Source: JBGPHT01 sp041484525 (GTDB lineage: Bacteria > Acidobacteriota > Terriglobia > Bryobacterales > Bryobacteraceae). Taken from it: a DNA stretch of 8,525 bases. The first letter of the stretch is position 1; the number at the start of each line of letters is the position of its first letter. The notes beneath the pieces are model-generated. The model was given only the letters and a program-made list of their open reading frames with translations. It searched no databases and was not told the origin of the DNA. The stretch is taken from positions 1-8,525 of the forward strand of contig JBGPHT010000237.1 in NCBI GenBank assembly GCA_041484525.1, read 5' to 3'. Made by a program: the position numbers and the translations under genes. Positions 1-6,362 of this stretch are shown in pieces.

Positions 1-1
1 C

Positions 2-140
2 GGTATCGGGAGCCAATACCATCCTGCAACCGCTTTCACGCCAAGAAAAAATCCAAATCGAAAAATCTCAAAACAGTAATTAATTTCTATGGAATCTGTG
101 CCTTGGCGGGAATTGAAAACTCATGTCCCGGACAGCAGTG
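2..140 (+). repeat. Left copy of a 139-bp perfect terminal inverted repeat
   Basis: Reading 2-140 forward gives exactly the reverse complement of 8387-8525, with no mismatch; paired positions sum to 8527. Identity stops abruptly inside the window at 140/8387. The repeat is noticeably more AT-rich than the genes, especially at about 46-90, and its outermost bases contain a small inverted repeat (GGTAT at 2-6, ATACC at 16-20). It includes the upstream region and first six codons of the small gene starting at 123. No transposase lies in the window and no target-site duplication can be seen because the window ends here. It may be the end of a mobile or multicopy element, a repeated gene 5' region, or the shared end of two contig arms in an assembly graph. 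Confidence 0.95.
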
Positions 141-360
141 CCTGAAATCATCAACGCCACCATTCTTGGTTTTGAGCAGCAGAAGCGCCAAATCGACATC
201 AAGATTGGAGAACTTCGTGCGCTCCTTCCCGCTGGCTCCACACAGACCGCCGCCACGCCGGAACCGGCGATCACTTCAGCCACGGGCAAACATCGTGGCC
301 GCTTTGAAGAAACGATGGACGGCAAAGAGGGCGGCAGTGGCGAAAGCCACGCCGAAATGA
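123..360 (+). pseudogene. Small basic acidobacterial-type protein, +1 frameshifted
   Basis: From ATG at 123 the first frame reads MSRTAVPEIINATILGFEQQ, then KRQIDIKIGELRALLPAG and TAATPEP: a short helical N-terminus. Around 258-270 the sensible frame moves by one base. The other frame then reads RRSLQPRANIVAALKKRWTA followed by KRAAVAKATPK and stops at 358-360. Joined, this gives about 78 residues: an acidic-to-neutral helical head, a Thr/Pro linker and a Lys/Arg/Ala-rich tail with a KKRW motif. I recognise this layout from memory as a widespread acidobacterial hypothetical family; the basic tail suggests nucleic-acid binding, which is inference. The 238-nt span is 3x79+1, as expected for one inserted base. 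No homopolymer slippery site is present, so a mutation or sequencing error is more likely than programmed frameshifting. Without correction, the first frame stays open to 764. A purine stretch (GGCGGGAA, 105-112) precedes the start at a longish distance. Confidence 0.6.
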
Positions 361-764
361 ATATGACTCTACCGGAAAGCTCCCTCCAGAATATCGTGTG
401 CGATTTACACCTGACAGGTATGACCTTTGGGCAGGTGAGGCACGGCGGCAAGCTGATCAAGGTTCATGAAGGATTTGCGTGTCTCGTGGACGGCTGTACT
501 CGATTCTTCGGAACCGATGGGTACAGCGACTTAAGAGACGGGGAGTTCGCCAATGTTCGTACAGAACCCTCTTGCTCAAGCCAGCACGAGACACAGCCAA
601 TGTACATCCAGCCAAGGCAGATTGCCTTCAGTGGGTCTGTCCGGTTTGCAGGGCAGCAGTACCGTTTTGATCGTGAGAGATGTAAACCAATGAAGTCACT
701 ATCCTCCGTGCTTGTGGTCGCTGGCTTGGACTGCGGCGTGCAATCACTTCAGTCTGGAAAGTGA
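357..764 (+). CDS. Uncharacterised small ORF, doubtful
   Basis: An ATG at 357-359 overlaps the TGA stop (358-360) of the preceding gene as ATGA, an arrangement typical of translational coupling. The frame runs 135 codons to 764. It contains scattered Cys and His residues and a stretch (HEGFACLVDGCTRFFGTDGY, then SDLRDGEF) that looks protein-like, but I recognise no family and see no signal peptide or membrane segment. It is in the same frame as the N-terminal part of the 123 gene, so a gene caller would probably report one 213-residue protein from 123 to 764. The last 25 or so codons show no coding bias that I can see. It could be a real small gene, a decayed gene or chance. Confidence 0.22.
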   Translation: MNMTLPESSLQNIVCDLHLTGMTFGQVRHGGKLIKVHEGFACLVDGCTRFFGTDGYSDLRDGEFANVRTEPSCSSQHETQPMYIQPRQIAFSGSVRFAGQQYRFDRERCKPMKSLSSVLVVAGLDCGVQSLQSGK

Positions 765-1242
765 AGAGTACCGGAATGGTTTCATCGCATTTGTCCGCAT
801 CGCTGTCGAGAGCTATGTGGCTGTATGCTTGTCTCGACTTTCTCAATCGCCATGTTCCTACTTTGTCGAAAGTATAGACGAGTGGAATTGTCAAGCCAAG
901 AACTGACCCAAACAACTGCAGTTGGTTCTTACCTCGCGTGTTTGGCATCGAGTTGCTGCGGCTGGGCCGATTCTCGCTTGAATCTGTCAATTTGGTCAAG
1001 TCCATCATGCAGCCCGCTGGAGGTGAGCCAATATCCAAGGGCAGGTTACTGGTGCCTGTTCCGAGCACGGAGTGATGTCTCCGGCAGCCTGAGATAGTGT
1101 TCACATCGCTACGGATAGCGCCCGTTAAGCGCACTGAAAAAAATGAACGGGTTGGTGTTTAGCGAACCGCATTGCGGACCAGCACAGGCTGAAGGAGCGA
1201 ATCCGCAAGCCTCGTTCCCCGGCGCATCAACGCACAACGACG
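765..1242. other. Gene-poor interval with small stem-loops
   Basis: I see no supportable gene here. Open frames on both strands (for example minus 628-1134) have cysteine/serine-rich, low-complexity-of-meaning translations with no recognisable motif. Small perfect inverted repeats are present: CAACTGCAGTTG (913-924) flanked by AAGAAC (898-903) and GTTCTT (925-930); CGCTA/TAGCG (1107-1120, 4-nt loop); CCCGTT/AACGGG (1121-1126 and 1146-1151); CCGCA/TGCGG (1167-1177). The last group lies downstream of the minus-strand gene ending at 1243 and could help end its transcript. However, the only T-run on that strand (1143-1137) is not directly after a stem, so I do not call a terminator. Confidence 0.5.
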
Positions 1243-2103
1243 CTACTTCTTCGCCGGTGCCGCCTCCGCCTTGGGCCTGAGTGGCGCGGCGGGCTTCGGA
1301 TTCCAGAATGCCGGATCGGCGTTCGCGATTTCATCGGGCGGGTAGCTCAAATCCGGCCGCACCCGAAAGATTTCCCAGTTACTCATGTTCACTGTGTTGC
1401 CCGTGGCTCGCGCCAGGTTCTGGTAGGCGTCCGAGGCGTATGCTGCTTGCGAGCTGGCAATCGCCGTGTCAATCTCCGCCATGGATTTGTGGTACGTCAC
1501 GATGAAGATCGCGGGTGTGCCGGTAACGCTTTCGGAAACCAGCACGGTAACCGGCGGTTGCATCTTTGCCAGTTCCGCCTGGAACGGTTTCCACGCGGCG
1601 ATGTACTCGAGGGCCTTGCCCGGTTTGATATCCAACTTGAGACTGCGAATCCAGCGCGACTGGCCGACCATCTTGTAGAGGTCGGCTGCGGTGGAGGGCG
1701 CGTGCACGCTCAGATCCCAGCGCCGGCGCCGGATTTCGGTGTGATATGACGTCGACCAGGCGCCGAGATCCCGCATCAACTTGTCGCCCATCGGCCCGAG
1801 CCCGTCTGTCAACGCCTTCATGAAGGTCTCTATGCCAGTTTCGATCGCGCCCATATTTTCGCGCGCCGCGGAGAATAGAATCGTGCCGGTTTCCCCGTAT
1901 TCCACGCTCAGCGCAATCCAACGATCGCCTTTGAACTTCCGGTTGGCTGCGACCAGTTTCTTGACCCCGTCCTCGTACTCTTTCGATTTGTCGGGGCGGA
2001 CTTGAGCCCGTCCGATGTCCAGGTAGCTTGGCGCGGGCTGCGCCATCGCGGAACCGATCGGCAGGGCAAGACCGCACACCGCGGCGAATAATCTTGTACG
2101 CAT
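1243..2103 (-). CDS. Secreted protein with two dimeric alpha/beta-barrel-like domains
   Basis: The protein has 286 residues. It begins with a clear Sec signal peptide, MRTRLFAAVCGLALPIGSAMA, with probable cleavage after AMA at residue 21, so it should be periplasmic or secreted. The mature part shows an internal duplication. Residues about 26-96 and 150-220 share the order beta strand, charged helix beginning at PDKSKEY or PGKALEY, a VALS/VLVS-type strand, a TGT turn and another hydrophobic strand. This pattern resembles the NIPSNAP/ABM dimeric ferredoxin-like folds, but the family is inferred by eye and no catalytic residues can be named. The C-terminus is a Pro/Ala/Lys-rich tail (269-286). 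A longer frame reaches back to 2148, but the start at 2103 has the signal peptide directly behind it and a strong Shine-Dalgarno in front, so I prefer it. It follows the kinase gene on the same strand after 167 bp, so it may share its transcript or use its own promoter. Confidence 0.8.
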   Translation of the reverse strand: MRTRLFAAVCGLALPIGSAMAQPAPSYLDIGRAQVRPDKSKEYEDGVKKLVAANRKFKGDRWIALSVEYGETGTILFSAARENMGAIETGIETFMKALTDGLGPMGDKLMRDLGAWSTSYHTEIRRRRWDLSVHAPSTAADLYKMVGQSRWIRSLKLDIKPGKALEYIAAWKPFQAELAKMQPPVTVLVSESVTGTPAIFIVTYHKSMAEIDTAIASSQAAYASDAYQNLARATGNTVNMSNWEIFRVRPDLSYPPDEIANADPAFWNPKPAAPLRPKAEAAPAKK

Positions 2104-2109
2104 AGACTT

Positions 2110-2117
2110 CTCCTTTT
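2110..2117 (-). promoter_or_regulatory. Ribosome binding site deciding the start at 2103
   Basis: On the minus strand AAAAGGAG lies six bases before the ATG at 2103-2101. This strong AGGAG match would lie inside the coding region if the upstream in-frame ATGs at 2118 or 2148 were used, which supports the shorter protein. Confidence 0.75.
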
Positions 2118-2197
2118 GCATGCCCTTGGGCCGCGGCTGCGATTTCACCCGTTCCGTTCGCCGCGACGCCGCACCCAGGGCTGAAACGATCCGATTG

Positions 2198-2203
2198 AAT
2201 ATA
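2198..2203 (-). promoter_or_regulatory. Possible -10 element upstream of the secreted protein
   Basis: TATATT on the minus strand matches the sigma-70 -10 consensus at five of six positions. It lies in the only AT-rich patch of the 167-bp gap, giving a leader of roughly 85-90 nt before the start at 2103. No good -35 box stands at the right distance (the hexamer there, TTCGTC, is poor), so this is a weak call. Confidence 0.25.
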
Positions 2204-2270
2204 TCGCAGGTTCCCGGAGTTGACGAACATTTTTCTTCGTGGCGGGAGCAGCAATCGGGCAGGCGCCATT

Positions 2271-5200
2271 TCAGCCGCCGGCAGCGAAAGGCCGGCCGGC
2301 TAGCGCGTTCAGGATCGGGGTGTATTCAAACCGCTCGGCAAAGCCCGCCAGCCCGACGCCGAGCGCGGCATCGTGTTCCGAGATCCTGCCGATCAGTTCC
2401 GTAATGCGATCGATATCCAACAGTATCAGAGCGTCTACCAATTCCAGACGCAGCTCCTTCGGAAGCGCCTCCAACGCTTCCGGACGCAACGCGCCTACCC
2501 GCCCTTCCGCCGGCGCTTCCTGGTAGGTATAGCGCACCCCTAGGTGGCGGCTGAGGCAATCGAAGATCGCTTCCGGCTGAAAAGGCTTGCGCACAAAATC
2601 GTCCGCTCCCGCAGCCACCGCCTCCGTGCGCTGTTCGGTGAAGGCGAAAGCGGTGAGGATCGCGATCTTCACATCCTTCCCGCCATCGAGCGCCCGGATG
2701 TGCCTGGTCGCTGCCAGGCCGTCCATGCCGGGGAGCCGCCAGTCCATCCAGATGAAATGCGGCCGCCAAGCTAGAAACTTCTCGATGCCCGCGGCGCCGT
2801 TTTCCGCCACCTGCACCTCAAAGCCGCTACTCTCCAGGATGCGCCGCAGCAACAGCCAGTTCTCCACCTGGTCCTCCACGATCAGGACACGATACCTGGG
2901 CTGGCCGGGTTCGAGGCCGACGATCCGGCCCGGATTGATCCTGGACTTCGGCATTTCGGATTTCTCAGCCTTGCGGACCGGCAACTCCACCCGGAACAGA
3001 GACCCGATGCCCGGTGTGCTTGCCACGCGGATGGTCCCGCCCATCAGCTCCACGTACTTCCTGGTAATGGCGAGCCCCAGTCCGGTGCCCCTCCGGGTAG
3101 CCGCCTTGCCAACCTGGACGAAGGGCTCGAAGATGCGCGCCTGGTCCTCGGCGGAGATGCCGATCCCCGTGTCTCGCACCTCAACCGCCAGCCGCAGGTG
3201 TTGGGAATCGTCGGCCGGTTCGAGATCCACCCGAAGGAACACGCCGCCACGTTCGGTATGTTTCACGGCGTTGCCGATCAGATTGAGGAGCACCTGCCGC
3301 AGCTTCTGGGCATCGGCCCACACCAACGGAGAGCCAGCCGAGGAATGCTCAAGGAACAGTTCCAGACACTTTTGCCCTGCGCGCACGCGCATCAGGTCCA
3401 CGATGTCGCGCATCAGTTCTTTCAAATCCAGCGGAGCATTCTCCACCGCGATGCGCCCCGAATCGATTCGCGCCATGTCCAGCACGTCGTTGATCAGGCT
3501 CAGCAGATGTTCGCCGCTGCGGTTGATGATGTCCAGATCCTTGCGTTCCTCGGGCGGAATTCCGGGGGCGCTGCGCATCAGGTTCGAGAAGCCAAGAATG
3601 GCGTTGAGAGGCGTGCGCAGCTCGTGGCTCATGTTGGAGAGGAAGATGCTCTTCGCCTGATTGGCTCCCTCCGCGACATCCTTGGCGACCTGCAATTCGC
3701 GCGTTCGTTCCTGTACCTGAAGCTCCAGTTTCTCGGCCCGCAGCCGCATGCTCCGAACGCGCGACCAGTAAACCGCGAAGGCCAAGCCGCCCATCGTCAG
3801 ACCCAAGATGCCGCGGAACCACCACGTCGCCCACCAGGCTGGCAGGACTGTGATGGCGAGGGTCGCGCCGCGCTCATTCCACACCTGATCGTTGTTCGAT
3901 GCCTGGACGCGGAAAACGTATTTTCCGGCCGGAAGGCTGGTATACGTGGCCACGCGCCGCCGGCTATCCACCTCGTTCCACGCCGTCTCCAATCCCTCCA
4001 GCCGATACCGATACCGGTTCTTCTCCGGGACCTGATAACTCAACGCCGCGAACTCCAGTGTGAAGATGCTCTGTGCATGCGTGAGCGTCAGGGAATCGGT
4101 CGCCCAGATCGCGCTGCGGAGCGGCGAGCCGACGGCCTGTGGGACGGGCTTATTGAATAGATGGAAATCAGTCAATACAACAGGTGGAACGCGAAGATTG
4201 ATTTCAGTGAGCCGATCGGGACTGAAGACCGCCAGGCCGTTGCTGGTGCCCACGACGATTTCTCCGCTCGGACTTTGGCCGCTGCCGCCCGCTTCGTGGG
4301 GATTGAGGGAATTGCCAGGCAAACCATCGGATTCTGAAAAATTCCGAAAAGTCCGCGTCGGCGGATGAAACCGGCTGAGGCCGTTATACGTGGGTAGCCA
4401 CAGATACCCCTGACGATCTTCCAGGATGCCCTGAATTACATCATCGGGCAGGCCGTCTTCCGTGGTGAACCTGGTGAAGATGCCGTGAGTTCGATCCAGT
4501 TGATTAAGGCCGCTTTGGGTGCCAATCCACAGCATTCCCCGGCCGTCCTCCCATAGGGAGCTAATCCGATTGCGGCCAGGGGCGTCCGGATCCTTTGGGT
4601 CATGCCGGTAGACGGTGAACTGCTCCGTGCTGGGATCGAACCGATTCAGTCCGTCCAAAGTCCCCAACCACAGCACTCCGGATCGATCCTCGAGGATGGC
4701 GTTGATATTGTCATGCGACAGGCTATGCGGGTTATTCGGATCGTGCCGGTATACCTTGAAGCGTCCCGTCTTCGCGTCAAGGCGGTTCAATCCACCGCCG
4801 TGAGTCCCCGCCCACAACACCCCTTGCCGGTCCACCAGCAACGAAATCACAAGGTCGCCACTCAGGCTGGCAGGGTTCTTCGGGTCGTGCCGGTAGGCGA
4901 CGAATCGTCCCGTCTTGCGGTCGAAGCGGTCGAGCCCTCCGCCATAAGTGCCAAACCAAAGCACACCTGACGGGTCTTCGCGCATGACCCAAATCTGGTT
5001 GAAGGAAAGGCTGCGCGAGTCGTTGGGATCGTGCTGGTACAGCGTAAATTTTCCGGTCCGCCGATCCAAGCGCTGCAGACCGGAGTCGGTCCCGATCCAC
5101 AGGCATTCCTGGCTGTCGGCCAGCACCGACCAGATCATGTTGTCCTTGAGGCTGTTCGGATTGGCGGCTTCATGCCGGTAGACAGCGATCGGGGATGCTT

Positions 5201-6341
5201 TCCGCAAGACGCGGCTCAACCCCGAATCGGTGCCGACCCACAGAACGCCTTCCGCATCCTTAAATAGGGAGTGGACGATACCCGCCGGCAGGCTGTTCGG
5301 ATTGGCAGGGTCTGTGCTGTATCGAGTGAACTGCTTACGGCCGCGATCGAGCTTCAACAATCCCCGCTCGACCGTACCCACCCAGAGTTCCCGATCCTCA
5401 TCTTCGAAGATATCAATGACGCCAGTGAAGCTCTGGCTTCCCGGGTCCTCCGCGTGAAAGGAATAGCGCGTGAATCGGCCGGTCTTCACGTCCAGCGCGC
5501 TCAAGCCGTTTCCCATTCGTGTACCGACCCAGAGCACACCCGACTGGTCCTCGCGGATACATCGCACATAGTTATCGCCGAGGCTGTGCGGATTCATCGG
5601 ATCGTGCACGAAACGCGTAAACTTGCCGGTGGCCCGATCCAGCTTGTTGAGGCCGCCCAGGGTGCCCACCCAGAGACTGCCCTGCCGATCTTCGAAAAGG
5701 AAAGTAATGGCATCGCTGCTCAGGCTGCCCGGGTCCCGCTCGTCGTGCCTGTAGTGGACAAACCCCCGGCCGTCCTGGTCCAACCGATCCAGGCCGCGGC
5801 GGGTGCCAACCCATAGCGCGCCGGTATGATCCTGAGTAATCCAGATGACCGCATCGCTCGACAAGCTCCGGCTATCGTCAATCGCGTGGCGGTAATGCGT
5901 AAAGGTGTCATGCGCCGGATCGAGCCGGTCGAGCCCTCCATAATTGCTGCCGATCCAGAGCATGCCGGCACGGTCTTTGTACACGATTCTCACCGAGTCA
6001 TCGCTCAGGCTATTGGGGTCGCTGCGCGTGTGCCGGTACGGCTTCAGCGTGTACCCGTCGTACCGGTACAACCCAACGGACGAACCTACCCAGAGGAATC
6101 CGTAGTTATCCTGCGCGATGCTCTGAATCGCTGGTGGAGCAGAATGCCCATCGCCGGAGAGCGGTAGGAAGCGGATATCCTGTCGGTCGACTACCGGAAG
6201 CTGGATGATGCCGTTCGGACGCGGTATAGCTGCGGGATACGCTGCCAGGCTGAACAGCAGCAGCGCTCCCAAAACCGATCCATCCCTATGGCCTGACCGC
6301 TCCATCGCGTGCTTGATGCGAATAGGCTGCGAGCGATTCAT
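2271..6341 (-). CDS. Hybrid sensor histidine kinase, double Reg_prop propeller and Y_Y_Y domain
   Basis: The protein has 1356 residues. An N-terminal signal or membrane segment lies at about 22-40. Fourteen propeller blades follow at about 70-700, each marked by an LWxGT-type motif (LW at 83, 128, 176, 223, 270, 319, 367, 414, 461, 509, 556, 604, 647 and a degenerate IVVGT near 695), enough for two seven-bladed propellers. A Y_Y_Y-type beta-sandwich spans about 755-833, a membrane segment about 841-860 and a coiled coil about 862-895. The HisKA H-box has the phospho-accepting His906 in SHELRTPLN. The ATPase has its N-box at N1020/N1024, G1 DTGIG at 1057-1061, F-box at 1071 and G2 GTGLGL at 1085-1090. 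The receiver domain has E1156/D1157, phospho-acceptor D1200, T1230 and K1252, so all core residues are present. A helical tail (1285-1345) resembles an Hpt bundle without its histidine. It resembles the Bacteroides HTCS regulators but lacks their AraC DNA-binding end, so a separate output partner is expected. The ligand is unknown. No Shine-Dalgarno precedes the ATG at 6341; Met13 (6305) is an alternative start. Confidence 0.93.
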   Translation of the reverse strand: MNRSQPIRIKHAMERSGHRDGSVLGALLLFSLAAYPAAIPRPNGIIQLPVVDRQDIRFLPLSGDGHSAPPAIQSIAQDNYGFLWVGSSVGLYRYDGYTLKPYRHTRSDPNSLSDDSVRIVYKDRAGMLWIGSNYGGLDRLDPAHDTFTHYRHAIDDSRSLSSDAVIWITQDHTGALWVGTRRGLDRLDQDGRGFVHYRHDERDPGSLSSDAITFLFEDRQGSLWVGTLGGLNKLDRATGKFTRFVHDPMNPHSLGDNYVRCIREDQSGVLWVGTRMGNGLSALDVKTGRFTRYSFHAEDPGSQSFTGVIDIFEDEDRELWVGTVERGLLKLDRGRKQFTRYSTDPANPNSLPAGIVHSLFKDAEGVLWVGTDSGLSRVLRKASPIAVYRHEAANPNSLKDNMIWSVLADSQECLWIGTDSGLQRLDRRTGKFTLYQHDPNDSRSLSFNQIWVMREDPSGVLWFGTYGGGLDRFDRKTGRFVAYRHDPKNPASLSGDLVISLLVDRQGVLWAGTHGGGLNRLDAKTGRFKVYRHDPNNPHSLSHDNINAILEDRSGVLWLGTLDGLNRFDPSTEQFTVYRHDPKDPDAPGRNRISSLWEDGRGMLWIGTQSGLNQLDRTHGIFTRFTTEDGLPDDVIQGILEDRQGYLWLPTYNGLSRFHPPTRTFRNFSESDGLPGNSLNPHEAGGSGQSPSGEIVVGTSNGLAVFSPDRLTEINLRVPPVVLTDFHLFNKPVPQAVGSPLRSAIWATDSLTLTHAQSIFTLEFAALSYQVPEKNRYRYRLEGLETAWNEVDSRRRVATYTSLPAGKYVFRVQASNNDQVWNERGATLAITVLPAWWATWWFRGILGLTMGGLAFAVYWSRVRSMRLRAEKLELQVQERTRELQVAKDVAEGANQAKSIFLSNMSHELRTPLNAILGFSNLMRSAPGIPPEERKDLDIINRSGEHLLSLINDVLDMARIDSGRIAVENAPLDLKELMRDIVDLMRVRAGQKCLELFLEHSSAGSPLVWADAQKLRQVLLNLIGNAVKHTERGGVFLRVDLEPADDSQHLRLAVEVRDTGIGISAEDQARIFEPFVQVGKAATRRGTGLGLAITRKYVELMGGTIRVASTPGIGSLFRVELPVRKAEKSEMPKSRINPGRIVGLEPGQPRYRVLIVEDQVENWLLLRRILESSGFEVQVAENGAAGIEKFLAWRPHFIWMDWRLPGMDGLAATRHIRALDGGKDVKIAILTAFAFTEQRTEAVAAGADDFVRKPFQPEAIFDCLSRHLGVRYTYQEAPAEGRVGALRPEALEALPKELRLELVDALILLDIDRITELIGRISEHDAALGVGLAGFAERFEYTPILNALAGRPFAAGG
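4244..6135 (-). repeat. Tandem blade repeats of about 141-144 bp inside the kinase gene
   Basis: The propeller blades are visible as DNA repeats. For example, the decamer C(A/G)TGC(C/T)GGTA recurs on the plus strand at 4601, 4742, 4886, 5030 and 5171, spaced 141 or 144 bp apart. Each marks the blade element YRH or YQH followed by DP, N/K, P and SLS. Blade-to-blade distances in the protein are 43-49 residues. The central blades (about residues 380-600) are the most alike, with near-identical phrases such as TGRFVAYRHDPKNPASLS and TGRFKVYRHDPNNPHSLS, suggesting later duplication or gene conversion there than at the ends. Confidence 0.85.
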
Positions 6342-6362
6342 TATATTAATCCGGGATAAGAT
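6342..6362. promoter_or_regulatory. 21-bp gap between divergent starts
   Basis: The kinase ATG (minus, 6341) and the repeat-protein ATG (plus, 6363) are 21 bp apart. The gap holds TATATT (6342-6347), which could act as a -10 for a nearly leaderless plus-strand transcript, but no -35 sits at a normal distance (TTGATG at 6313-6318 is 23 bp away). There is no strong ribosome site on either side; GGGATAAG before 6363 is the nearest. Promoter elements must overlap the coding starts unless the kinase really begins at Met13 (6305), which would widen the gap to 57 bp. Confidence 0.4.

Noticed and set aside
628..1134. Minus-strand 168-codon frame in the gene-poor interval
   Set aside because: No recognisable motif, no ribosome site, unusual amino-acid mix, and it overlaps the other weak frame at 357-764.
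1129..1180. Rho-independent terminator for the minus-strand secreted-protein gene
   Set aside because: The stem at 1167-1177 is only five base pairs and the T-run on that strand begins more than 20 bases further on.
1469..2269. Minus-strand 266-codon frame overlapping the secreted protein gene
   Set aside because: It is a frame shadow of the 1243-2103 gene, rich in Arg/Gly, while the chosen frame has a signal peptide and a strong ribosome site.
3198..4160. Long plus-strand open frame (320 codons) opposite the kinase, and another at 2587-3660
   Set aside because: They lie wholly antisense to well-supported kinase, ATPase and receiver domains; long antisense frames are expected in GC-rich coding DNA and the translations show no family motif.
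4595..5185. Regularly spaced repeats that could suggest a CRISPR array or tandem satellite
   Set aside because: The 141/144-bp period is a multiple of three and corresponds exactly to propeller blades in an open coding frame.
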